DNA of 64,000 nucleotides, taken from the NCBI GenBank assembly GCA_018401495.1, contig JAGYJX010000005.1, positions 62,001 to 126,000 of the forward strand, given 5' to 3'. This document shows, in pieces, positions 28,101-36,215 of this stretch. A program made the translations under genes and the position numbers. Within the stretch, counting starts at the first letter, position 1, and each line of letters begins with the position of its first letter. The notes under the pieces were generated by a model. The model searched no databases. It was not told the DNA's origin and saw only the letters and a list, made by a program, of their open reading frames with translations. The stretch comes from Rhodospirillaceae bacterium (GTDB taxonomy: Bacteria > Pseudomonadota > Alphaproteobacteria > Thalassobaculales > Thalassobaculaceae).

Positions 28101-28352
28101 GACTTCGTCACCCGCTCGGTCACCGTCGGTGCGCCGTCGACCCAGTGGTGGGTGTCGCTGTCGACCGCCATCGTGTTCGGCCTGACCTTCGCCACCGTCC
28201 TGACCCTGGTGGTTACCCCGGCGGCGCTGATGTTCCGGGAGACCGCCCGACAAGGCTGGGAACGCATGGCTGGCTGGATCTCGGAGCGGCGTGGCCGACG
28301 CCACGGCGGCCGCGCGGCCCCCGACTACGAGGTTCCGCACGCCGCCGAGTGA
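25147..28352 (+). CDS. RND-family efflux permease, four apparent indels
   Basis: Full-length AcrB-type permease of about 1,067 residues if four indels are repaired: near 25156 (CCC run just after the ATG), 26640, 26822 and 27100. Their net sum (+2) matches the total length. Parts: LIDAALTRTRTTVSVLLLILIAG (TM1), periplasmic domains, TM2-6 with GMLVDGAIVVTESADRR (one of the two TM4 relay Asp of AcrB is Gly here) and AWPIIASTATTLAAFFPLLF, the second periplasmic half, then TM8-12 with GIGVIALAGIVVNNNIVLIDTF. It starts ATG overlapping the adaptor stop. Substrate unknown; regulation by the upstream PadR gene is likely. Confidence 0.85.
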
Positions 28353-28359
28353 GGCGACG

Positions 28360-28965
28360 TCAGTCGGCGAAGTCGCGCACGGCCTGTCCGATGCGGCTGG
28401 CGGTGGTCAGCCAGCACATCGCGCCGAACATCCCGGCAATCCAGGGAAAGGCGTCGGGGAACAGGCAGATCAGCACGAACGCCAGGATCGTCTCGCCGCC
28501 CTCCGCGAGGCCGCCGAGATAGAAGATGCTCTTGCGGCCACGCCGTTCGGTGCTGGCGCCGCGTTTGGCGGCGATGATGGCGTAGGCGAGGAAGGACGAG
28601 CCGGTGCCGATGAAGCTGAAGATCAGGAAGGCCGCCCAGAGCGCCTGGTCCGGCCGCCCCAGGGCGACGCCGAACACCACCGCGCTGTAGAACAGGAAGT
28701 CGAGGACGATGTCGAGGTAGCCGCCGAGATCGGTCGGCCCGGTCGCCCTCGCCACCGCGCCATCCAGCCCGTCAGCCGCCCGGTTGAGGAGGATCGCCGC
28801 CAGCGCCAGGTCGGGGCGGCCGAGGGCCAGCGCCGGGACCGCCGCCAGGCCGATCGCGAAACCTGTCACCGTCACCGCGTTCGCCGACACCCCGGAGCCG
28901 GCGAGGCGCCGCCCGACCGCGTCGAGCGGCGGATCGATCACCCGGCGCAGCGCGGCGTCGAGCAT
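28360..28965 (-). CDS. CDP-alcohol phosphatidyltransferase family protein
   Basis: 201 residues with about six membrane helices. The family signature D-G-x2-A-R-x8-G-x3-D-x3-D is complete in ADGLDGAVARATGPTDLGGYLDIVLDF. Such enzymes swap CMP of a CDP-linked lipid for an alcohol. It neighbours pssA and psd on the same strand, which suggests a phospholipid role, but it is a distinct subfamily and the acceptor alcohol is unknown. Converges on the efflux permease gene. Confidence 0.88.
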   Translation of the reverse strand: MLDAALRRVIDPPLDAVGRRLAGSGVSANAVTVTGFAIGLAAVPALALGRPDLALAAILLNRAADGLDGAVARATGPTDLGGYLDIVLDFLFYSAVVFGVALGRPDQALWAAFLIFSFIGTGSSFLAYAIIAAKRGASTERRGRKSIFYLGGLAEGGETILAFVLICLFPDAFPWIAGMFGAMCWLTTASRIGQAVRDFAD

Positions 28966-28977
28966 CCGGGCTACCGC

Positions 28978-29853
28978 CTAGTGGAAATTCGCGGGCCGGT
29001 CGCCGGGTGCCGGCGGATCGCCGACGACGGTGTCGCCCGGGCCGGCGGTTCCGTCACCGTCGGCGAGCGTCGATGCGGGCGAGGCCATGCGTTCAGCCTC
29101 GCGCAGCAGCCGGCGGTAGGCCAGCACGGACAGCGGGATTGACGCCAGATACGCCATGATCAGCAGCGCCAGCATGAACCAGGGGGCGCTCACCACGCCG
29201 GCGATGACCAGGCCGGCGCCGATCAGGATCGGCAGCACCATGCGCTGCGGGACCTTCATGCGCTTGAACGAGAACGTCGGAAGCTGGCTGACCATCAGAA
29301 GCCCGACCGCAACCAGCCAGGCCGCCACCAGGATTGGCACGCCGTCCAGGTCGAGGCCGGTCTGGAACGAGAGCATCATGGGCAGCAGGGCGAGCCCCGC
29401 CCCGGCCGGGGCCGGCACGCCGGTGAAGTAGTTGTAGGCGAACGCCGGCTTGTCGTCGTCCAGGCGTGAGTTGAAGCGCGCCAGCCGCAGCATGCAGCAG
29501 GTGGCGTAGAACAGCGCCGCCATCCACCCGAAGCTGCCGAGCGGCTGCAACGACCACAAGTACACGATGACCCCGGGCACCACGCCGAAACTGACGAAAT
29601 CGCCGAGTGAATCGAGTTCCGCCCCGAACTTCGATTGCGCCCGGAGCAGCCTGGCCATGCGGCCGTCCAGGGCATCGAACACCGCCGCCAGCACGATCAT
29701 CGCCACCGCCAACTCCCATTGGCCGGTGAGGGCGAACCGCAGGCCGGACAGGCCGAAGCAGAGCGCCAGAACCGTGATCAGGTTCGGGATCAGCTTGTTG
29801 AAGGACTGCCCGCTGAACCGGGGACTGCTGCGGCGACGCCGGAAGCGTCTCAT
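28978..29853 (-). CDS. pssA: CDP-diacylglycerol-serine O-phosphatidyltransferase
   Basis: About 291 residues. An Arg-rich cytosolic leader precedes NLITVLALCFGLSGLRFAL. The CDP-alcohol transferase motif DALDGRMARLLRAQSKFGAE is followed by LDSLGDFVSFGVVPG, diagnostic of the membrane-bound PssA type. A hydrophobic body with 7-8 helices and an acidic/Pro-rich tail follow. It overlaps psd (ATGA), the standard psd-pssA operon that turns CDP-diacylglycerol and serine into phosphatidylserine, then phosphatidylethanolamine, at the inner membrane. Confidence 0.94.
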   Translation of the reverse strand: MRRFRRRRSSPRFSGQSFNKLIPNLITVLALCFGLSGLRFALTGQWELAVAMIVLAAVFDALDGRMARLLRAQSKFGAELDSLGDFVSFGVVPGVIVYLWSLQPLGSFGWMAALFYATCCMLRLARFNSRLDDDKPAFAYNYFTGVPAPAGAGLALLPMMLSFQTGLDLDGVPILVAAWLVAVGLLMVSQLPTFSFKRMKVPQRMVLPILIGAGLVIAGVVSAPWFMLALLIMAYLASIPLSVLAYRRLLREAERMASPASTLADGDGTAGPGDTVVGDPPAPGDRPANFH

Positions 29854-30536
29854 CGCACCCCCCCACGCCGGGGCGGCTCGGCGGACTGGAGGTCGGCGAC
29901 GACGGTCTCCCCCGCGACACACCGTTGACCTTCGACCACCAGCGGAGAGACTCCGGCAGGAAGGTACACGTCCACCCGGCTGCCGAAGCGGATCATCCCC
30001 ATGCGCTCGCCGGCGAGCAGCGTCTGGCCCTCGGTGATCTTGCAGACGATCCGGCGAGCCACCAGGCCGGCGATCTGCACGAAGGCGAGCTGCCGGCCGT
30101 CGCGGGTCTCCATCGCCACCAGCTGGCGCTCGTTGTGCTCGCTGGCCTTGTCGAACGACGCGTTGAAGAACGCGCCCGGCACGTAGGCCAGCTTGACCAC
30201 CTTGCCGTCCACCGGAGTCCGGTTCACGTGCACGTCGAACACGTTCATGAAGATGCCGATGCGGGTCGCCTCGCCCTCACCCATGGCGAGTTCCTTCGGC
30301 CAGGGAACCGTGGCGACTGACACCACCAGGCCGTCGGCCGGGCTGACCACCAGGCCGTCACGGGTCGGCGTGACCCGGTCGGGGTCGCGGAAGAACAGCA
30401 CGCACCACGCCGTCAGAATGCCGCCGGGAACCAGCAGCCACTCGGCGATGAACCCCAGCACGATGGTCGCCACGGCGAACGCGGCAATGAACGGTCGCCC
30501 TTCCCGGGCGATCGGAACCAGAATGGAATCGAACAA
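29850..30536 (-). CDS. psd: phosphatidylserine decarboxylase proenzyme, short form
   Basis: 228 residues, of the short type found in alphaproteobacteria and archaea. The N-terminal hydrophobic pair is followed by FFRDPDRVTPTRDGLVVSPADG, NVFDVHVNRTPVDG and the self-cleavage region MIRFGSRVDVYLP, where cleavage between Gly and Ser gives the pyruvoyl group. TTG at 30536 is chosen as start (FDSILVPIAREGRPF follows, the normal family N terminus) with GAGAGG ahead. Translationally coupled to pssA. Confidence 0.92.
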   Translation of the reverse strand: MFDSILVPIAREGRPFIAAFAVATIVLGFIAEWLLVPGGILTAWCVLFFRDPDRVTPTRDGLVVSPADGLVVSVATVPWPKELAMGEGEATRIGIFMNVFDVHVNRTPVDGKVVKLAYVPGAFFNASFDKASEHNERQLVAMETRDGRQLAFVQIAGLVARRIVCKITEGQTLLAGERMGMIRFGSRVDVYLPAGVSPLVVEGQRCVAGETVVADLQSAEPPRRGGVR

Positions 30537-30550
30537 GGGTCCCTCTCGGA

Positions 30551-32058
30551 TCAGTTCGCCCGGGGCAGGCCGAATACCTGGCCCGGGTAGATCAGGTCGG
30601 GGTTGAGGATCTGGTCCCGGTTGGCGTCGAAGATCTCGACGAAGCGGACACCGTCCCCATACACCCGGGTGGCGATTCGCCAGAGATTGTTGCCCGGCTG
30701 GATGACCACAAGCCGGTTCCCCGGCAATTCGGTCAGCGGGTTGGCACGGACGAACGGAAACGCGACCCTGGCCTCGATGGTTCCGGCCGCGGTTACGTTG
30801 TCGACGCGCAGTTCGTGAGGGCCGGGCGTCACCGGCTCCTCCGGGCGCATGGTCCACCGTCCCTCGCGGTCGACGTCGGTATCGCCGACCTTGCGGTCGT
30901 CGATGAAGACCTCGACCCGCGCGCCCGGGTCGGCCCGGCCGCTGAACACCACGTCGCCCTTGTCGTCGTAGTCGATAACATCGACCGCGACACCCGAGGA
31001 ACCCGCTTCGCCTGCCCGCGGCGTGGTCGCCGACGCTTCTGGATAGGACGACATTCCGGGCACCGACGGAGCCGTCGCGGGATCGGCGCGGGTCGGCTCG
31101 GTACCGGCAGCAGGCGGCGGGATCGGCGCTCTCGGGGACGGCAACCCGGCGATCTGGGTTTCGGAGGCCTGGGTTCCGGCGGTCTGGGTTTCGGCGGTCT
31201 GGGTTCCGGAGGCCTGGGTTCCGGCGGTCTGGGTTCCGGCGGTCTGGGTTCCGGATTTCGGCGACCCGACGCTCTGCGGCGTTCCCGCGTCCGCTCCGGT
31301 GCCCGTCGCGGTGGCGCCCGAGGCAGTCGCGGAACCGGCGGCTGTCACCGACGACGCCTCCGGTCCGGCGGCGTCGGCCGACGCGCCGGAGCCGGCCGCC
31401 AGAGGACCGGCCGCTGGCGCCTGCAGGACCCGCGCTGTCGCACCACCGGCGGCCCCTGGTCACGGGGCACCACGACCGCCAGGGGTGTTCCTGGCTGGGA
31501 CGACGGTCGGCCGGCGATGTCCTTGCCCTTCTCCGGGATCACCAGGACCACCGCGTCGGCGGATTCCGAGCCCGCCGGTCCCAACCCGGCGCCGCGCAAC
31601 GACAGCACGCGCTCACCGGGCGAGAGCCGCGCCGGCGGAATGAACACCCACTCGCCCCGATCGTCGGCGGTAACCCGTCCAAGCTCCTGCTCGTCGTCCA
31701 GTATGATGATCTCGCTGTTCGGAACGCCGCGCCCGGCGAACACGGCGTTCCCGTCCGGATCGACCCGGACCACGTCGAAGCTCGGCGCCAGCGGTCGCTC
31801 GCGTTCCGGCTCGGAACGCGTCGCCGGAGCCGCCGGGCTCGAGGTCACGGGCGCTGCCGAGGTGGATACGCTCGATCCGGCCGCACCGGGCCCAGGCTCA
31901 CCCGGCCGGAGCGGCGACGTGGTACGGGTCGCCGGGGAAGCGACCGTCGGAGTCGCGGTCTCCGCCTCCTCGTCCGGCAGGACGAAGTAGTTCAGGACGA
32001 GGGCGGAAGCCAGGACGATGACCCCGACGACGCCGACTGTGACCGGTTTCGCGACCAT
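30551..32058 (-). CDS. membrane-anchored LysM protein with Ig-like domains, one frameshift
   Basis: N-terminal helix VGVIVLASALVLNYFVL, then a Ser/Thr/Pro-rich stretch, a first Ig-like module (FDVVRVDPDGNAVFAGRGVPNSE...), a frameshift near 31435, a long low-complexity linker with a TQTAG-type repeat, a second Ig-like module (DVIDYDDKGDVVFSGRADPGARVEVFIDD) and a C-terminal LysM (VVIQPGNNLWRIATRVYGDGVRFVEIFDANRDQI). About 502 residues when repaired. LysM binds N-acetylglucosamine backbones, so an envelope-facing protein attached to the inner membrane is expected. It lies upstream of psd with 14 bases between. Confidence 0.82.
31154..31258. repeat. 15-bp in-frame minisatellite (7 units)
   Basis: Seven tandem units of the pattern CTGGGTTCCGGCGGT (with TTC/TTCC and GGCGGT/GGAGGC variants) encode, on the minus strand, five-residue repeats such as GTQTA and GTQAS in the linker of the LysM protein. 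Unit length is a multiple of three, so copy-number change would keep the frame. Confidence 0.9.
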
Positions 32059-32210
32059 CGATCCGCAAGCCGTGCAATGAGCGATCGACCTTAAACCCGT
32101 CCCGGTTCCGTTACAATCGGCGGGTCCCGCTGCACTCGGCGGGTCCCGACCAACGGTCCCCTGCCCGTCCGCGGTTGACCATCCGAGCGCGCGGTGCCAA
32201 AGACGGCCTC

Positions 32211-32810
32211 ATGACGACATCGACCGATCCTCAGCCGCGCCGGATCTGCGTCTTCTGCGGTTCCTCCTCCCGCGTCGACCCGCGCTACCGCGACGCTGCC
32301 ACGGCACTCGGGCATCTGCTCGCCGAGCGCGGCGACGAATTGATCTACGGCGGCGGACGGGTCGGCCTGATGGGGCTGGTCGCCGACGCCGCGCTCGAGC
32401 GTGGCGCGCGCGTAACGGGCGTGATACCGCGGTTCCTGATGAACCTCGAGGTCGGCCACGGCGCCGTCAGCGAACTCGTGGTCACTGAGAGCATGCACGA
32501 CCGCAAGGCCGTCATGTACGAGCGCGCCGACGCCTTTGTGGTGCTGCCGGGCGGCCTCGGCACCCTCGACGAGACGCTCGAAGTGTTGACCTGGTCGCAG
32601 CTTCGGTTGTCCAGCAAGCCGGTGATAATCGTGGACATCGCCGGCTACTGGCAGCCTCTGCTCGCCCTCATCGAACACTCGATCGAGTCCGGCTTCACGC
32701 GACCGGCGAACCGGGATCTGTACCGGGTGGTGGCGACGGTGGACGATGTGTTCGACGCGCTGGCGGGGTTTCCGGTGTCGACCGCGGACGTGTCCTCGAA
32801 ATGGCTGTGA
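32211..32810 (+). CDS. LOG-family protein (TIGR00730)
   Basis: 199 residues. Contains CVFCGSSSR at the N terminus, LIYGGGRVGLMGLVADAAL and the signature PGGLGTLDETLEVLTWSQL, with conserved Arg and Glu in MHDRKAVMYERADAFVVLPGG. Family members are nucleoside 5'-monophosphate phosphoribohydrolases; plant-type LOG activates cytokinins, and the bacterial role is often nucleotide clean-up. The start at 32211 is set by homology; the upstream in-frame segment is not conserved in character. Confidence 0.9.
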   Translation: MTTSTDPQPRRICVFCGSSSRVDPRYRDAATALGHLLAERGDELIYGGGRVGLMGLVADAALERGARVTGVIPRFLMNLEVGHGAVSELVVTESMHDRKAVMYERADAFVVLPGGLGTLDETLEVLTWSQLRLSSKPVIIVDIAGYWQPLLALIEHSIESGFTRPANRDLYRVVATVDDVFDALAGFPVSTADVSSKWL

Positions 32811-32837
32811 CACGGCGCCGCTGACGGCGCGGCCGAC

Positions 32838-32865
32838 TTGCGCGCGACGTCTTCGATGATATTGT
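32838..32865 (+). promoter_or_regulatory. candidate sigma-70-type promoter of icd
   Basis: TTGCGC at 32838 and TATTGT at 32860 are separated by 16 bases, 52 bases ahead of the icd ATG. This is a modest match in a 107-base gap that otherwise holds short GC-rich palindromes. Confidence 0.35.
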
Positions 32866-32917
32866 GCCGCGCCCGCCGGTCCTGCGGGCGACTTGTAGGT
32901 GTGACTGGGAGCTTTCG

Positions 32918-34133
32918 ATGGCCAAGATCAAGGTGGCAAACCCGATCGTCGAGCTCGACGGCGACGAGATGACGCGGATCATCTGGGCGATGATCAAGGA
33001 CAAGCTGATCTTCCCCTACCTCGACGTCGACCTGAAGTACTACGATCTGGGCATCGAGGCCCGCGACGCGACCGACGACCAGATCACCGTCGACTCCGCC
33101 AACGCCATCAAGCAGTACGGCGTGGGCGTGAAGTGCGCGACCATCACCCCCGACGAGGACCGCGTCGAGGAATTCAAGCTCAAGAAGATGTGGAAGTCGC
33201 CGAACGGCACCATCCGCAACATCCTGGGCGGTACCGTCTTCCGCCAGCCGATCATCTGCCGGAACGTCCCGCGCCTGGTGCCGAACTGGACGCAGCCGAT
33301 CGTCATCGGCCGCCACGCCTTCGGCGACCAGTACCGCGCCACCGATTTCGTGGTCCCGGGCAAGGGCAAGCTGACCCTCACCTTCCAGCCGGAGGACGGC
33401 GGCAAGGCGATGTCCTTCGACGTGTTCGACTTCCCGGGCGGCGGCGTGGCGATGGCCATGTACAACCTGGACGAGTCGATCATCGGCTTCGCCCGCGCCT
33501 GCTTCAACTACGGCCTCGACCTGGGCTGGCCGGTCTATCTGTCCACCAAGAACACCATCCTCAAGGCCTATGACGGCCGCTTCAAGGATCTCTTCCAGGA
33601 GGTTTTCGAGGCCGAGTTCGCCGACAAGTTCAAGGCCGAAGGGCATCGTCTACGAGCACCGCCTGATCGACGACATGGTCGCTTCCGCCCTGAAGTGGTC
33701 GGGCGCCTTCGTGTGGGCCTGCAAGAACTACGACGGCGACGTCCAGTCGGATACCGTGGCCCAGGGCTTCGGCTCGCTCGGCCTGATGACGTCGGTGCTG
33801 ATGACGCCGGACGGCAAGACCGTCGAGTCGGAAGCGGCACACGGCACCGTCACGCGCCACTTCCGCCAGCACCAGCAGGGCAAGGACACCTCGACCAACC
33901 CGATCGCGTCGATTTTCGCCTGGACCCGCGGGCTGGCGTTCCGGGCCAAGTTCGACGACACCCCCGAGGTCGCGCGGTTCGCCCAGACCCTCGAGAAGGT
34001 CTGCGTCGACACCGTCGAGTCCGGCCACATGACCAAGGATCTGGCGCTGCTGATCAGCCCGGACCAGCCGTGGCTGACAACCCAGCAATTTCTCGGCAAA
34101 CTGGACGAGAATCTGCAGAAGGCGATGAGCTGA
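32918..34133 (+). CDS. icd: NADP-dependent isocitrate dehydrogenase, one frameshift
   Basis: [23 protein letters not shown] is the start of the eukaryote-like homodimeric class of about 404 residues (as in Sinorhizobium), not the E. coli class. Substrate and metal residues appear in [41 protein letters not shown] and the NADP site [16 protein letters not shown]. Near 33645 GAAGGGC should read GAAGGC; one surplus G breaks the frame in the middle of this housekeeping TCA-cycle enzyme, which argues for a sequencing error. It catalyses oxidative decarboxylation of isocitrate to 2-oxoglutarate. Confidence 0.93.
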
Positions 34134-34146
34134 TCGAGGGGCGGGA

Positions 34147-34615
34147 ATGCGGCAGCCGGCGCGTGTAGCGGTTCTGCTGGTACTTGCGTCGCTGTGGGCG
34201 ACGCCGGCGGCGGCGAAATGCGTTCCCAGCACCTTCAAGGATGGCTGGCTCCAGGAGCAGGAGAATCTCGGCGGCGAGACCATGGATCGGCATGTCGGCC
34301 GGAACAGCACCGAACTGTCGGCCTGGCTCGCGCGCCGACCGGGCGAGCCGGCCACCAGTTCGTTTCCCGACCCGCTCACCGCCCGGCAGGTGATCTCGGC
34401 CGCGCTTGCGGCCGGACGAGGACGCCTACGACAGCTGGGCGAAGACCGCCATGCCCGGCGAGCGCGCCGAGGTGCGCAGGGCGTTCGAACAGCCGATCGG
34501 CATCCTGGTCGAGCGTGGCAACGCGTCCGGCCTGCCGGCCCACGGCATCACGGTGGTTCTCGAGGCGATGGGTCGGGGCACCTGTCGCCTGGTCACCGCC
34601 TTCCCGACCCGGTGA
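34147..34615 (+). CDS. exported RNase-A-fold (CdiA-CT-like) domain protein, one frameshift
   Basis: Signal peptide [23 protein letters not shown], then [23 protein letters not shown]...[19 protein letters not shown] and, after a one-base shift near 34415, [10 protein letters not shown]...[12 protein letters not shown]...[23 protein letters not shown]. This follows the bacterial RNase-A-like domain of CdiA toxins, whose consensus as I recall it runs GGHTIxRHVGKT...STFxDxxTAExAVxxAL...VLTAYPT. The RHVG His is kept, but other positions I associate with catalysis (a downstream Arg and the Tyr of TxYPT) read Trp and Phe. About 155 residues. No immunity-like gene is adjacent. Activity is doubtful. 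Confidence 0.68.
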
Positions 34616-34659
34616 CCGCCCGGCCCTCGGTTTCCGGCGTCGCACCGGCCTGAACACCG

Positions 34660-35404
34660 GTGCCCGCCGACCCCCTCGTCCTGCTGGTTGTCGTCGTCGG
34701 GGCCCTGATCGGGGCGACCGCCAGCGGGCTCGCCGGCTTTCGCGTTCGCCGCCACCACGCTCGGGCTGTACGCGCATGTGCTGCCGCCCGGCGTTGTGTC
34801 GCCGCTGGTGGTCTCCGCGTCGCTGGCGGTCCAGCTCATCGTGCTGCCAATGATCTGGCGGCGTCTCGACTGGCGCTCGGCACGACCGTTCCTGCTCGGC
34901 GGCGTGTTGGGTGTGCCGATCGGCGCCGCCCTGTTGTCGGTGATCTCGCCCGACACCTTCCGTCACGTCGCCGGCGCCCTCCTCCTGCTCTACGCGGTAT
35001 CGGTCCTGCTCGCCGGCCGTCTGCCGGCGCTGGCGATCGACAACCGGGGCGCCGACGGCGCCGTCGGGTTCGCCGGCGGCGTGCTCGGCGGCTTCGCCGG
35101 CCTGTCGGGGGTGCTGCCGACGATCTGGTGCTCGCTGCGACGCTGGCCCAAGGACCGGCAGCGCAGCGTGTTCCAGCTGTTCAACACCGCGATGCACATC
35201 GCCACGCTGAGCGCCTACGCGTGGCAGGGCCGATTGACCGCCGAAGTCGGCGGCCTGCTGCTGACCGCGCTGCCCGCCATCGGGCTCGGCGCCTGGCTCG
35301 GATTCAGCCTGTACCGGCGGGTCGACGACCGCCTGTTCGCGCGCATCCTGCTGGTCCTGCTGGGCGTGTCCGGAGCGTCGCTGCTGGCGCCGCTTCTCGG
35401 CTGA
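34660..35404 (+). CDS. TSUP family (TauE/SafE) membrane transporter, one frameshift
   Basis: About 247 residues and eight helices. The N-terminal half-repeat PLVLLVVVVGALIGATASGLAGFAFAATTLGLYAHVLPP is restored by removing one T from GGCTTT near 34740; the family's GxxGxGxG-like turn lies there. The second repeat has GFAGGVLGGFAGLSGVLPTIWCSLRRWPKDRQRSVFQLF. The start is a GTG at 34660. TSUP proteins export or import sulfite, sulfoacetate or related anions; the substrate here is not known. Confidence 0.82.
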
Positions 35405-35415
35405 CCGCGGCAGCG

Positions 35416-35676
35416 TCAGACCAGCAGGTTGAGATAGCTGCCCGGCGGCGCATCCGGGTCGATGTTGTCGTTGGAGATCAGCGTCATCAGGCGCTGGATC
35501 TGCCGCTCGATCTCCTCGGGCGTCACCGCCGTCTTCAGCCGGAAACCGCGCTCCGGGCGGGTGCGCTCCGGTATCGCCGGGATCGCCGTCGGGGCGGCGC
35601 GCCCGGGCACGGCGGCCGGCCGCGGACGCGGCGAGGCAACCCTCGGGTCACCCGGTCCGGTCGGCCTCAGCGCCAT
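35416..35676 (-). CDS. small hypothetical protein
   Basis: 86 residues: a Pro/Arg/Ala-rich first half and a more protein-like second half, TPEEIERQIQRLMTLISND followed by DPDAPPGSYLNLLV, with an amphipathic helix. I do not recognise a family. It converges on the TSUP gene with 11 bases between and lies next to the intergenic repeat region. Composition of the C-terminal half makes it more likely real than a chance frame. Confidence 0.5.
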   Translation of the reverse strand: MALRPTGPGDPRVASPRPRPAAVPGRAAPTAIPAIPERTRPERGFRLKTAVTPEEIERQIQRLMTLISNDNIDPDAPPGSYLNLLV

Positions 35677-35757
35677 GCAACGTGCCCTCGCGACATCAGA
35701 TTAGCATACACCGATCTCGCCGGCCGCGCACGCCGTGGTTCGCGGCTGTTCCCTATT

Positions 35758-35900
35758 ACTGCCGTCACCCCGGAAGCCGGGGCGAAGCCGCGGCTGTCCG
35801 GGGCCCACGACGCGACGGCGGCTCGCCGATGCTGCCACCGGCAGCGCGGCGGGTGGGTCCGGATCGCCCGCGCCGAGGCGCGTTCGTCCGGGATGACGAC
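35758..35900. repeat. dispersed intergenic repeat, copy 1 (MITE-like)
   Basis: About 143 bases starting CCGTCACCCCGGAAGCCGGGG and ending CGTCCGGGATGACGAC. The ends are inverted (GTCAC/TCCCGGA), and internal hairpins (CCCCGG-AAG-CCGGGG; CACCGGCAGCGCGGCGGGTG region) are present. Copy 2 lies 249 bases further on in the same orientation. The region 35677-36215 contains no gene beyond these repeats. Confidence 0.85.
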
Positions 35901-36006
35901 GAATGGGAAATCGGTCTGATCGCTGCTCTTTTGTCGACGGAAAGTTGGAGTCCCTTCGAGTGGACACGACCGATCCGGCCCCGTATTCCGCCACTGCCCC
36001 CTAATT

Positions 36007-36150
36007 CTGCCGTCACCCCGGAAGCCGGGGCAAAGCCGCGGCTGTCCGGGGCCGACGTCGCGACGGTGGGCCCCCGATGCTGCCACCAGCGGTGCGGCGG
36101 ATGGGTCCCGGATCGCCCGCGCTTGCGCGCGTGCGTCCGGGATGACGACG
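36007..36150. repeat. dispersed intergenic repeat, copy 2 (MITE-like)
   Basis: Direct second copy of the 35758 element, beginning TTCTGCCGTCACCCCGG and ending GTCCGGGATGACGACG. It is very similar at the left end and diverged in the middle and right (for example GCGCTTGCGCGCGTGCG in place of GCGCCGAGGCGCGTTCG), keeping the hairpin pairing. About 105 unique bases separate the copies. Confidence 0.85.
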
Positions 36151-36215
36151 AGGAGGGAGAGGGTGGCCGATCACTGACCTGACGAGCACGTGGAGAGAGC
36201 CGGTCGCGTCCGGGG

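Noticed and set aside
30815..31990. Plus-strand frame encoding a GGLGFGGLGSGG glycine repeat protein
   Set aside because: It is the antisense reading of the 15-bp minisatellite in the LysM gene; no start context or family support.
35677..36215. Protein-coding frames in the repeat region
   Set aside because: All frames here overlap the two structured repeats, are short and of biased composition.
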